Shown here one piece after another: positions 52,470-64,000 of a stretch of DNA of 64,000 nt. Numbering within the stretch: position 1 is the stretch's first letter; every line of letters starts with the position of its first letter. The notes beneath the pieces were generated by a model, which worked only from the letters and a program-made list of their open reading frames with translations, was not told where the DNA came from and did no database searches. The position numbers and the translations under genes are program-made. Source of the stretch: Arthrobacter sp. M2012083 (GTDB taxonomy: Bacteria > Actinomycetota > Actinomycetes > Actinomycetales > Micrococcaceae); contig NZ_AKKK01000017.1 in NCBI RefSeq assembly GCF_000281065.1, forward strand, positions 1-64,000, in the 5' to 3' direction.

Positions 52470-53111
52470 TCAGCCGGCTTGCAGTCGGTCCACAGCCGCG
52501 CGAAGTTCGCCCGCCTGAACGCCCAGCGACCATTCAGCGACGTCGGTGACGAACCGCTTGAAGGCGTCGTATTCGAAAGATTCTGCGTTGTTGACATAGG
52601 AGCCCACGCCGTCAATAGCCACCCATATCCGGATACACGCCGCGAAGGGGTCCTCCACCATGAAATCGCCGGACGCGACTCCATCCTCAATGAGCGCGGT
52701 CAACCGGTTCCGGTCAAGGTACTCCTGATCCAACAACGCCTCGGTGAGGGCCGGGATAAAGCGGCAGAGGTGCCTGGCGTTGAGCCATAGCCGCGTAAGC
52801 TCGACGGCGCCGCTGCCTTCGATGCGCGAGACGAGGTGAGCCGTGCGCTCGAGGGGAGTTCCGTCGTCGGGAAACAACTCCTCCCGCTCCTCCGAAACTG
52901 CTCGCACAAACGCGGCGATCACCAAATCCTCGGCGGCGGGATAGTAGTGGCTGATCAGGCCAGGCCGAACACCGAGGCGGTCGGCAACGGCGCGGAGGGT
53001 TATCCGCTCGAGCCCCTCACCCAAGGCAATGGAAGCGGCTTCGGCGAGGATTTCGGCGCGGCGCTCGTCGGGTAACTTTCGAACGCGTTGGGATGCGGGG
53101 CTTGACACCAT
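52470..53111 (-). CDS. TetR-family repressor of the NCS1 permease module
   Basis: The 213-aa regulator has its N-terminal HTH at about residues 14-60 (EILAEAASIALGEGLERITLRAVADRLGVRPGLISHYY) and a helical C-terminal domain with TetR_C features. It is divergent from the permease-hydrolase operon; the perfect palindrome at 53147-53164 plus two further half sites is the probable operator region. Confidence 0.9.
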   Translation of the reverse strand: MVSSPASQRVRKLPDERRAEILAEAASIALGEGLERITLRAVADRLGVRPGLISHYYPAAEDLVIAAFVRAVSEEREELFPDDGTPLERTAHLVSRIEGSGAVELTRLWLNARHLCRFIPALTEALLDQEYLDRNRLTALIEDGVASGDFMVEDPFAACIRIWVAIDGVGSYVNNAESFEYDAFKRFVTDVAEWSLGVQAGELRAAVDRLQAG

Positions 53112-53121
53112 GCCATCCAGT

Positions 53122-53164
53122 CTATTGGATTAGTGACCAATAGCTCATTGGTCGTGCGACCAAT
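53122..53164. promoter_or_regulatory. Operator cluster with ATTGGTCG-type half sites
   Basis: ATTGGTCG-TG-CGACCAAT is an exact palindrome at 53147-53164. CTATTGG (53122-53128) and CCAATAG (53137-53143) form a second inverted pair next to it. This lies in the 112-bp gap between the TetR gene and the permease and explains co-control of both. Confidence 0.8.
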
Positions 53165-53223
53165 AGCGTCGACGGACCGGTTTCCCAGCGTTGCGAGCCG
53201 GACCTTGCCCGAGAGGAACAGCG

Positions 53224-57547
<4,324 letters not shown>

Positions 57548-57555
57548 CCGCAGCA

Positions 57556-57596
57556 AAGCGCCCGACGGCGACCTCCCGCCGTCGGGCGCTTCTTTA
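57556..57596 (+). terminator. Terminator of the NCS1-NylB-amidohydrolase operon
   Basis: AAGCGCCCGACGGCG (57556-57570) pairs exactly with CGCCGTCGGGCGCTT (57577-57591), 15 bp with a 6-nt loop, then CTTT. It begins 9 bp after the stop. Confidence 0.9.
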
Positions 57597-57656
57597 CGTG
57601 GCGTAACGGTCGTACGTAACGTAGGAAACTGCGGCCCGGCGCACCCGCAAGGCACA

Positions 57657-58250
57657 ATGGAAAGCATGACCCTCACAACTTTCGCCCTCGTCCGCCACGG
57701 CCAGACCGATTGGAACGCGGAGCGCCGGTTGCAGGGGTCCACTGACATCCCGCTTAACGACGTCGGCCGCGGCCAGGCGCGCGACGCCGTCGCCTTCCTG
57801 TCGGGTCAGCAATGGGACACCGTGGTGTCCTCACCCCTGAGCCGCGCCGCCGAAACAGCCCGGATCATCGCCGAAGGACTGGGACTGGAGGTTGCCCGGT
57901 TGGTTCCCGAGCTCACCGAGCGCAGTTTCGGTCCGGCCGAAGGGCTCCAGGCCGGCCCTGAGCTGGAAGCCCTCCGGATTCCGGGAGGTTTCCGCGGAGG
58001 CGAATCCGACGAGGCCGCGGCCGACCGTGGTATCGGCGCCTTGGAGGAGCTGGCCGGGGAATTTGCCGGCAAGCGCGTCCTGGTGGTGGCGCACGGTACT
58101 TTGATCCGACTGACGTTGAGCCGGGCTATCGGGCGTACTTTGGACAGCGTGCAGAATGCAGTGCTCAACCTCGCTCATCACCACGTCGAGGATGGTTGGC
58201 AGCTGGAGTACTTCAACGGCGAGCGCGTCACCGCCGACGTCGAGGCCTGA
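57657..58250 (+). CDS. Histidine phosphatase family protein
   Basis: The 197-aa protein has FALVRHGQTDWNAERRLQG near residue 10 (catalytic His), SSPLSRAAETA and LVVAHGTLIRL with the second His. It is a cobalamin/phosphoglycerate-mutase-like phosphatase of unknown substrate. ATG 57657 and ATG 57666 are both possible starts; the second is closer to the RHG motif. Confidence 0.9.
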   Translation: MESMTLTTFALVRHGQTDWNAERRLQGSTDIPLNDVGRGQARDAVAFLSGQQWDTVVSSPLSRAAETARIIAEGLGLEVARLVPELTERSFGPAEGLQAGPELEALRIPGGFRGGESDEAAADRGIGALEELAGEFAGKRVLVVAHGTLIRLTLSRAIGRTLDSVQNAVLNLAHHHVEDGWQLEYFNGERVTADVEA

Positions 58251-58264
58251 TTTTCAGTAGTCGT

Positions 58265-58333
58265 TCAGTTGGCTTCGAGTCGCGCCTTCAGCTGCTCGGC
58301 GTAGTCCGCGTAGGCAACAGCAGCCTGCGCCGC
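58265..58333 (-). pseudogene. Orphan coding-like 3' remnant after the TetR gene
   Basis: Directly past the TetR stop, another minus frame reads VAAQAAVAYADYAEQLKA then RLEAN and a TGA. It is strongly helical with host-like codon choice, but no start exists before the TetR gene in that frame. It may be the tail of a deleted gene, or the original end of the TetR protein displaced by a frameshift. Confidence 0.35.
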
Positions 58334-58977
58334 TACGTGGCAGGAACCGACCCGCCCCGGACAGCGATGAGCTCAAGCAGCGCCTCTGCCTTGAGGCCAA
58401 GAAGGGCGGCCGCAAGGCTAGCCATCAACTCAAGTACAAACTCACTACTGGCACTCCCGGCCAGCACGTCCATGACAAGTCCATCCTCCTGGGCAACAAG
58501 GGTGCGGGCGATCTTGGCTGGATCCAGCAGGGGAGAGAACTCACCTGAGCTGGTTCCTGCGTCGATGATTTCCCGGTAGACGCGTTCCTGTGCGCTGGTG
58601 AGCTCTTCCTGGATCCGGCGTTGCTCGGCGTCGCGGAGCATGTGGGGCCAGTACTCGTACAGGATCCGGGAGACGTCGTCGTCCAGTCCCGCAGTGGTGC
58701 CGGCGCTGATGACGGCGGCGAGTCGGGCGGTGGGAGTCATGTCCAGGTCAACGGCTTCGGCGAGCTTCTCGAGAAATCTGCCGGAGGACGCCTGCACAGC
58801 GGCCGCGATGATCTCGGCATGGCTGCCGAAGTAGTAGAGCACTGCGTTGGCGGCCATGCCTGCCTCGGCGGCAATGGCGCGGAGCGTGGCGCCTTCGGCG
58901 CCGTCGCGGGCTGCCACGGCCTGCGCCGCCGCAACGATTTCCCGCCGCCGAATTTCCTTCTTGTCTGCCTTGGCCAC
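58333..58977 (-). CDS. TetR-family repressor of the APC permease-nitrilase module
   Basis: The 214-aa regulator has its N-terminal HTH at about residues 8-55 (EIVAAAQAVAARDGAEGATLRAIAAEAGMAANAVLYYFGS) and a helical C-terminal domain with RILYEYWPHMLRDAEQRRI. The tandem TTGAAT-N3-ATTCAA palindromes in the divergent gap are its probable operators. Confidence 0.9.
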   Translation of the reverse strand: MAKADKKEIRRREIVAAAQAVAARDGAEGATLRAIAAEAGMAANAVLYYFGSHAEIIAAAVQASSGRFLEKLAEAVDLDMTPTARLAAVISAGTTAGLDDDVSRILYEYWPHMLRDAEQRRIQEELTSAQERVYREIIDAGTSSGEFSPLLDPAKIARTLVAQEDGLVMDVLAGSASSEFVLELMASLAAALLGLKAEALLELIAVRGGSVPAT

Positions 58978-59033
58978 TGCCGTTCCCCCGGGGACTCTCG
59001 AAGATTCCTGTTGACATTGACTCTAGACCGGTA

Positions 59034-59066
59034 TTGAATGGCATTCAAATTTGAATGTGATTCAAA
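59034..59066. promoter_or_regulatory. Tandem palindromic operators TTGAAT-N3-ATTCAA
   Basis: TTGAATGGCATTCAA (59034-59048) and TTTGAATGTGATTCAAA (59050-59066) lie side by side. The first overlaps a -10 position 17 bp after TTGACA (59011-59016), so binding would block the permease promoter directly. Confidence 0.85.
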
Positions 59067-59110
59067 TTACTGGTCTCAGATACGACCTACTGATTCAATG
59101 AGGAGTCTCC

Positions 59111-60706
59111 GTGTCCCAACCACCTTCGCCCACCCCGCTCGCGAGCGGCCCGACCCCACAAGACGCAACATCAAAAAACCCGGCACCAAGCGAGTCAACG
59201 TTCAAAGGCCTGAAAGCCGGCTCGATCGGCATCGGACCCACTGTGGCCCTCGGGTTGGCCGCCGTCGCTCCGGCCTACAGCTTGGCCGTGACGCTCGGCT
59301 TCGTGGTCCTTGCCGTTGGAGCGAGCACCCCTGCAGCGTTCCTGCTGGGCTTCGTTCCTATCTTGTTCACCGCCCTCGCATTCAGGGACCTCAACAAGGA
59401 AATGCCCGACTGCGGTGGCGTGTTCGTATGGATCACCCGTGTTTTCGGCCCGGCCGCCGGCTGGTTCCTCGGCGGGTGGGTGCCACAGGTGGCCACCTTC
59501 ATTGCGAGCGCCGCACTGGCCCAAGTGGCCACCACTTATCTACTCAACTTCTTTGGCCTGGCCTGGATCGCTGCGGAGCCTATCGCCGTAGCTGCCATCG
59601 CCTGCGGGCTGGTCGCCTTGAGTGCATGGATTGCGGCAAGGGGAATCGAACTCTCTGCCTGGGTGCAGTATGCGCTGATTGGCCTCCAGCTAGTGGCCCT
59701 GGGCGGATTCTGCGTCGCGGCGTTTATCGCCATGGCCACGGGCAACGCCACTGCGGGCTCAGAAAAGCCGGCCGTGGAATGGTTCAACCCCTTTGCCTCC
59801 GGCGACATGTCCGGCCTCGTGTCCGGCGTCATTCTTTGCCTGTTCATTTACTGGGGCTGGGATGCATTGATCGCCGTTAACGAGGAAACCACGGACCGCA
59901 AGGGAACGCCTGGCAAGGCAGTAGTCATCACCACGGTCATCCTGCTGTTCTTTTACGTAGTCACCGCAACGGCCGCCGTCGGATACGCCGGAACCGCAAG
60001 CATCACCAATCCGGACACGGTCTCGGATGTCCTTTCAGTCCTCGGCCCGCAGGCGACCGGAGATGTGTTCGGCCAGGTCATCATCCTGGCGGTTGGACTG
60101 TCGGCGTTGGCGGCACTGATGACTGTTGCCGTCAGCACGCCCAGGACTTGGCTCAGCATGGGCACCTATGGCGCACTCCCCAAGTCGACCACGAAGATGT
60201 ATCCCAAGAGGGGAACGCCCACCACCTCCATCACCTGGTGGGCAATTATCACCATGGCCATAACGTTGGGCTTGACGGCAATCAGCCCGGACTTCATCGG
60301 GCTGGGCATCCTTTCGGTGGGCCTGATGATCGCGGCCTACTACGCCGCCACCGCCTTGGCCTCGGTGGTGTACTTCGCCCCACTGATGCGCACCTCTGCC
60401 CCGGCCCTGATCCTGAAGGGTATCCTTCCCGGCCTCGGAGCACTCCTCATGATCGGAGCGTTCGCGTACAGCGCCGTCGACATGGTGTCCCCTGAATATG
60501 TGGGGCTGTCGTGGCTGGGCATCGGCTCTGTGTTCTGGATTGGCATCGGTGCGCTGATCTTGGGCCTGCTTGTCACCGCGATCCTAAGAACCAGGCTGCG
60601 CCGCTTCTTCTCAGGCGAAGCGATCCCCCGCGGAAACATCACCACCCGCAACCAACTTCCCTCCATTCTCAGCAACGACTCTCTTCACCACGAAACCGAG
60701 GCATAA
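59111..60706 (+). CDS. APC-family permease
   Basis: The 531-aa protein has a hydrophilic N-tail, then 12 TM helices. GLAAVAPAYSLAVTLGF is the TM1 unwound region and WGWDALIAVNEETTDRKGTPGKA matches the TM6-loop signature. It probably imports an amine, amide or nitrile-bearing amino compound for the downstream nitrilase. The GTG start has AGGAG 5 nt upstream. Its stop touches the next ATG (TAAATG). Confidence 0.92.
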   Translation: MSQPPSPTPLASGPTPQDATSKNPAPSESTFKGLKAGSIGIGPTVALGLAAVAPAYSLAVTLGFVVLAVGASTPAAFLLGFVPILFTALAFRDLNKEMPDCGGVFVWITRVFGPAAGWFLGGWVPQVATFIASAALAQVATTYLLNFFGLAWIAAEPIAVAAIACGLVALSAWIAARGIELSAWVQYALIGLQLVALGGFCVAAFIAMATGNATAGSEKPAVEWFNPFASGDMSGLVSGVILCLFIYWGWDALIAVNEETTDRKGTPGKAVVITTVILLFFYVVTATAAVGYAGTASITNPDTVSDVLSVLGPQATGDVFGQVIILAVGLSALAALMTVAVSTPRTWLSMGTYGALPKSTTKMYPKRGTPTTSITWWAIITMAITLGLTAISPDFIGLGILSVGLMIAAYYAATALASVVYFAPLMRTSAPALILKGILPGLGALLMIGAFAYSAVDMVSPEYVGLSWLGIGSVFWIGIGALILGLLVTAILRTRLRRFFSGEAIPRGNITTRNQLPSILSNDSLHHETEA

Positions 60707-61606
60707 ATGCGCATCCTGTCCATCGCGGCCATTCAGACCAACCCCGTCCCCCACGACCTCGAGGCCACGTGGGCCCGATTCGAGGCCCAAGCCGAATCGG
60801 CCAAGAAGCTGGGCCCCGATGTTGACGTCATCGTGGTTCCGGAATTGCTGCTGTCCGCGCCGGGTGAGTTCCTGCTCCCGGACCCCGACGGCGAAACCCG
60901 GTCCTCCGCGCCCATCCCCAGCCCACTCACCCACCGCATCTCCGCACTGGCCCGCAGGCTTAACGTGTGGCTCGTGCCCGGCTCGCTGCTGGAAACGGAC
61001 AAGGGGAACACGTACAACACCGCCATTGCCGTCTCCCCGCAAGGCGAAATTGTGGCGCGCTACCGAAAGCTCTTTCCATGGCGACCGTTCGAAACCACCA
61101 CCCCCGGCGATTCCTTCGTCACTTTCGACATCCCCGGCTGCGGACGCATCGGCCTGGCCATCTGCTTCGACGGCAGCTTCCCGGAGGTAGCGCGCCAATT
61201 GGCATGGCTCGGCGCAGAGGTCATCATCCAGCCCACGCTCACCACCACGCGGGACCGTGCCATGGAAATCGTCATGTCCCAGGCAAACGCCTTCGCCAAC
61301 CAGGTGTATGTGGTGAACGTTAACGGAGCTTCCCCCTCCGCAGTGGGCGAGAGCGTCATCGTCGACCCCGAGGGCACCATCATGCAGCACGCCCGGGGCG
61401 GCGAAGAGATCCTGTTCGCCGTCCTGGACTTGGACCGCGTCACCCAACTCCGCCGCTATGGAACTCACGGCATCAACCGCCCCTGGGCCCAGCTCCGGGA
61501 CCAGGAAGGCCTGCTGCGCTTCCCGATGTTCGGCGGAGCCCACTTCCAATCGCCGGAGTGGAGTGGGGATTCCGCTCCCGCACGGCAGGGCAGCGGGCGG
61601 GCCTGA
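60707..61606 (+). CDS. Carbon-nitrogen hydrolase (nitrilase/amidase family)
   Basis: This 299-aa enzyme has the catalytic triad Glu46 (VVPELLLS), Lys in YRKLFPWRPF and Cys in GLAICFDGSFPEV. It hydrolyses nitriles, amides or ureido groups to acids and ammonia. It starts immediately after the permease stop and is co-controlled with it. Confidence 0.92.
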   Translation: MRILSIAAIQTNPVPHDLEATWARFEAQAESAKKLGPDVDVIVVPELLLSAPGEFLLPDPDGETRSSAPIPSPLTHRISALARRLNVWLVPGSLLETDKGNTYNTAIAVSPQGEIVARYRKLFPWRPFETTTPGDSFVTFDIPGCGRIGLAICFDGSFPEVARQLAWLGAEVIIQPTLTTTRDRAMEIVMSQANAFANQVYVVNVNGASPSAVGESVIVDPEGTIMQHARGGEEILFAVLDLDRVTQLRRYGTHGINRPWAQLRDQEGLLRFPMFGGAHFQSPEWSGDSAPARQGSGRA

Positions 61607-61625
61607 CCACACGTCCAACCTGAGT

Positions 61626-61664
61626 AGCGTTCGACGGCGGACTGCCGCCGTCGAACGCTTTTCC
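61626..61664 (+). terminator. Terminator of the permease-nitrilase operon
   Basis: AGCGTTCGACGGCGG (61626-61640) pairs exactly with CCGCCGTCGAACGCT (61645-61659), 15 bp with a 4-nt loop, then TTTCC. Confidence 0.9.
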
Positions 61665-61679
61665 TCACCCTAGAGAAGA

Positions 61680-61692
61680 TCAGGCTACTTAC
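61680..61692. promoter_or_regulatory. Copy of the TCAGGnTACTTAC motif before the ZIP gene
   Basis: TCAGGCTACTTAC ends 3 bp before a -10-like TATACT (61696-61701), inside the probable promoter of the ZIP transporter. Confidence 0.5.
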
Positions 61693-61707
61693 TTCTATAC
61701 TGGCGTT

Positions 61708-62505
61708 GTGATGGCATCGCTTTGGTTCGGATTGATTGCCTCCAGCGCCTTGGTCATAGGCGCAATCATCGGTGTGCGCTTCGAGCTGCCAAAACGTCTC
61801 CTGGCCATCCTGCTTTCCTTCGCGGCCGGCTCGCTCATCACCGCTTTGGCCTTTGAACTGTTCGAGGACGCGTACGAACAGGGCGGAATCGTGCGCGCGG
61901 CGGTGGGGCTCCTTGCCGGGGCCATCGTGTTTACGGCGCTGAGCGCCCTGTTGGATCGCTGGGCCCAACCCGGGCGGGCGTCGAAATCCAAACCCGCGGA
62001 CGAAATACAGGGCAGCCCCAAGCTGGACACCGATGCAGCCGCGTCCGATAAAGCTGCCACCTCCGCCTCAACACGAGGCGCTGCCGGCATGGCCCTCTTG
62101 GCTGCGGTCACCTTGGACGGCGTGCCCGAAAACGTCGCCCTGGGCATCTCCTTGGGAGAAGGATCAGGAGGCCTGGCACTACTGGCGGCAATCTTCGTTT
62201 CCAACCTGCCCGAAGCCTTGGTGGGAGCGTCGTCCATGCGCAGCCAGGGCAAGAAGGCTGGCTTCATCATGTTGCTCTGGAGCGCGTGCGCGGTGTTGCT
62301 GGTTGCCGCCGTCGTGCTCGGCGCAGGGCCGCTCTCCTCAGCCCAACCCGAGACGATCTCCCTTCCCTTGGCCTTCGCAGCGGGAGCCGTGATCGCATCG
62401 CTCGCGGACACTCTCATGCCAGAGGCCTACGAACACGGTGGCCCGGCCGTTGCGCTGAGTACGGCAGCAGGATTCGTTTTGTCGTTCACCCTTTCGCTCG
62501 CCTGA
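61708..62505 (+). CDS. ZIP-family metal transporter
   Basis: At 265 aa this has eight TM helices and a His/Asp/Ser-poor central linker after TM3. GMALLAAVTLDGVPENVALGISLGEG is the metal-binding TM4 signature, followed by NLPEALVGASSM in TM5. Divalent metal uptake (Zn, Fe or Mn) or efflux is expected. No ribosome site is present; GTG 61708 and ATG 61711 follow TATACT by 6-9 nt, suggesting a leaderless mRNA. Confidence 0.85.
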   Translation: MMASLWFGLIASSALVIGAIIGVRFELPKRLLAILLSFAAGSLITALAFELFEDAYEQGGIVRAAVGLLAGAIVFTALSALLDRWAQPGRASKSKPADEIQGSPKLDTDAAASDKAATSASTRGAAGMALLAAVTLDGVPENVALGISLGEGSGGLALLAAIFVSNLPEALVGASSMRSQGKKAGFIMLLWSACAVLLVAAVVLGAGPLSSAQPETISLPLAFAAGAVIASLADTLMPEAYEHGGPAVALSTAAGFVLSFTLSLA

Positions 62506-62544
62506 GCCGCTGGGGGCTTCAACCCAAGAGGCTCTGACGAAAGA

Positions 62545-62584
62545 AAGCGCACGACGGCGAGTGGTCGCCGTCGTGCGCTTCTTC
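62545..62584. terminator. Bidirectional terminator between ZIP and DUF6458 genes
   Basis: AAGCGCACGACGGCGA (62545-62560) pairs exactly with TCGCCGTCGTGCGCTT (62565-62580), 16 bp with a 4-nt loop. A-rich sequence before it and CTTCTT after it give U-rich tails in both directions. Confidence 0.92.
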
Positions 62585-62599
62585 TGTCTGTTGCGTCTG

Positions 62600-62830
62600 C
62601 TAGACCTCCGGGCGCCGCTCGACAACCGTGTGGGGATCGCCGCGGCGCTCAACAACGCTGCGACGGGTCCGGTTGGACATGGCGATGGAAATGATGAGTC
62701 CGATAACGCCGACCACCATCAAGATGTAGCCGACCAGGACCTGGTCGAGGAAGGGGATGATTCCGGGGGCGAGCGCGAAAGCCAGAATAGCTCCGATGGC
62801 AATCAGGGCGATGGAAGAACCAATTCTCAT
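62600..62830 (-). CDS. DUF6458 family small membrane protein
   Basis: The 76-aa protein begins RIGSSIALIAIGAILAFAL, followed by a second helix (VGYILMVVGVIGLIISIAM) and the basic tail RTRRSVVERR, the normal DUF6458 form. Function is unknown. The motif at 62887-62899 lies in its upstream region. Confidence 0.92.
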   Translation of the reverse strand: MRIGSSIALIAIGAILAFALAPGIIPFLDQVLVGYILMVVGVIGLIISIAMSNRTRRSVVERRGDPHTVVERRPEV

Positions 62831-62886
62831 AACGTGCTCCTCATGTTCTTTCGGCGCAGTCAGGGTCTACGGCCGAATCTGTATCA

Positions 62887-62899
62887 TCAGGATACTTAC
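62887..62899. promoter_or_regulatory. Copy of the TCAGGnTACTTAC motif before the DUF6458 gene
   Basis: TCAGGATACTTAC differs by one base from the copy at 61680. It overlaps the inverted repeat GTATC-N5-GATAC (62881-62895), about 55 bp upstream of the DUF6458 start. Confidence 0.5.
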
Positions 62900-62937
62900 G
62901 TTCCGCCTTCCCGGCCAACATCTACGCGGCACGATCG

Positions 62938-63834
62938 TCAATGGCCGTACCGCTCAGCGACTCGGCCAATGGCATCCTCGGGAGTTGGCGCGGGGCCGAA
63001 GACCTGCTCTTGGCGGGTGATGTCCGCAACGTATCTTCCGGTCTCGAACCACGCCACCATGCTCGCCATATCGCCAACCAACGGAAGGATCTTCGCGGTC
63101 ACTTTGCCGAGTCCCGCAATGGCGCCGGCGGGTATGGACATTACCTTGATCTGTTTGCCGGCCCGGCGTCCGGCGAGTTCCGCGGCTTCGTGGATACTCA
63201 AGGGCCGGCTCCAGCCAATATCGATGCGCTCTCCGTCAACAATGTCCGCGTCAACCGCCTCGGCAAGATAAGCGGCAACATCGCTGGCCAGGACGAACGT
63301 GAGCCTGGCGTCCTTGGAACCGAGCCAGACGAAGCGCCCCTTGGCGAAGGGATCGCCACCCATGCCTACCGCCTGGTCAAAGAAGGCGCCCGGGCGCAGG
63401 GCCACAAAGGGAACACCGAGTTCCTCAAATTTGTCCTCAGCCAGCTTCTTGTTCCAGAAGTGGGGAATCTGGGGAGTTTGATCGCTGGTGACGATGCTGA
63501 TCAGCACGAAACGGGGCACCCCGGCGTGCTTGGCAGCCACAGCCAGGTTGCTGTTGCCGAAGGTGTCAATGGCCTTGGCGTTCTTGTCGTTCCGCGTATA
63601 GCCCGCAGCCGTCGATATGGCCGCGGAAACACCGGTCATCGCGGCGATCAAAGAAGCGGCGTCCAACATGTCTCCGCGTGCGATCTCAACACCCTTGGCC
63701 TCAAGCTTGCCGGCATTGGACGTGGGCCGCACCAAGGCGCGGACCTTCTTTCCGCGCTTGAGAAGTTCGTCCACCACTTGGCCACCCAAGAACCCAGTGG
63801 CGCCAACAACAAGGACAGGCAGGTCTTCGGCCAC
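62938..63834 (-). CDS. NmrA-like NAD(P)-binding protein
   Basis: The 298-aa atypical SDR has an N-terminal VVGATGFLGGQVVDELLKRG (GxxGxxG nucleotide loop), VRALVRPTSNAGKLEAKGVE and GVSAAISTAAGYT. It probably binds NADP(H). The catalytic Tyr-Lys pair is not clear, as in NmrA and isoflavone-reductase-like proteins. Confidence 0.88.
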   Translation of the reverse strand: MAEDLPVLVVGATGFLGGQVVDELLKRGKKVRALVRPTSNAGKLEAKGVEIARGDMLDAASLIAAMTGVSAAISTAAGYTRNDKNAKAIDTFGNSNLAVAAKHAGVPRFVLISIVTSDQTPQIPHFWNKKLAEDKFEELGVPFVALRPGAFFDQAVGMGGDPFAKGRFVWLGSKDARLTFVLASDVAAYLAEAVDADIVDGERIDIGWSRPLSIHEAAELAGRRAGKQIKVMSIPAGAIAGLGKVTAKILPLVGDMASMVAWFETGRYVADITRQEQVFGPAPTPEDAIGRVAERYGH

Positions 63835-63902
63835 AGCTTCTCCTCAGGGGTTTGCTCCTAGGGTCAGTGGTAGCACGAGGCCGGAGCTTGGGGCTAGGGG
63901 GC

Positions 63903-63923
63903 GTTTCAGCTTCACACTGAAAC
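63903..63923 (-). terminator. Hairpin after the partial oxidoreductase
   Basis: GTTTCAG (63903-63909) pairs with CTGAAAC (63917-63923) and lies directly after the stop of the gene that enters at the right edge; there is no U-run. Confidence 0.5.
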
Positions 63924-63924
63924 C

Positions 63925-64000
63925 TCACATAGTGACGACAACCTTCCCGCGGGCTCTGCCGGCGTCGAAATACCGCATGGCAGCCGGGACCTGGGCCAGC
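63925..64000 (-). CDS. C-terminal end of a quinone oxidoreductase/zinc-type alcohol dehydrogenase (partial)
   Basis: Only the last 24 residues are in the window: PAAMRYFDAGRARGKVVVTM before TGA. This is the standard closing motif of NADP-dependent MDR (quinone oxidoreductase) enzymes, whose final helix and strand read A-x-x-y-x-x-G-r-a-x-G-K-v-v. The 5' part lies beyond position 64000. Confidence 0.8.
   Translation of the reverse strand, partial: LAQVPAAMRYFDAGRARGKVVVTM

Overview
This 64 kb window reads as chromosome of a high-GC soil actinobacterium of the Arthrobacter / Paenarthrobacter group (Micrococcaceae). That placement is an inference from protein style and from GTG/TTG starts, leaderless-looking starts, an Arthrobacter-type Mn-dependent homoprotocatechuate dioxygenase and a NylB-type serine hydrolase. 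Coding density is high, about 65 genes. I see no tRNA, rRNA, CRISPR array, insertion sequence, prophage or origin.

Layout. 0-4 kb: an Ala/Pro-rich surface protein, a WXG100-domain protein with a small partner, and a Gfo/Idh/MocA oxidoreductase. 4-10 kb: a peptide (Dpp/Opp-type) ABC importer operon with a fused two-domain ATPase. 10-12.5 kb: a TetR regulator divergent from an FMN reductase, then a GerMN lipoprotein. 12.5-14.1 kb: an overlapping pair, a soluble 350-aa protein plus a four-helix membrane protein, whose architecture recalls phage lambda RexA/RexB. 14-20 kb: a PEP-mutase-like enzyme, an aminotransferase coupled to a universal stress protein, an amino-acid permease and a cytosine-deaminase-like amidohydrolase. 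20-26 kb: PAP2 phosphatase, the E2/E1beta/E1alpha branched-chain or pyruvate dehydrogenase operon with a perfect 42-bp palindrome upstream, hisC and a holin-like membrane protein. 26.5-28.2 kb: an ESX-style pair (WXG100 protein plus alpha/beta-hydrolase effector-like protein). 28-32 kb: purB, a phosphatase, GNAT, thioesterase and NTF2-like genes.

32-39 kb is a homoprotocatechuate meta-cleavage operon (hpaG-like, GntR regulator, hpaE, hpaD, hpaH, hpaI) taking 3,4-dihydroxyphenylacetate toward pyruvate and succinate semialdehyde. Its first enzyme is an unusual FAH-RraA fusion. 39-46 kb holds stress and small-protein genes (YtxH-like, CsbD, GlsB/YeaQ, DUF1206, STAS-like), an isochorismatase and an SDR. 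46-52 kb holds an MFS exporter, a GAF histidine kinase, a polysaccharide deacetylase lipoprotein and a Ser/Thr kinase.

52-62 kb contains two scavenging modules of the same design: a TetR regulator divergent from a permease followed by hydrolases. One is NCS1 permease, NylB-like hydrolase and YtcJ-like amidohydrolase. The other is APC permease and nitrilase. Each has clear palindromic operators in its divergent gap. The end holds a ZIP transporter with a leaderless-looking start, DUF6458 and NmrA-like genes, and the tail of a quinone oxidoreductase.

Several intergenic signals recur: terminators built on a CGACGGCG/CGCCGTCG core, and a 13-bp motif TCAGGnTACTTAC in four gaps.
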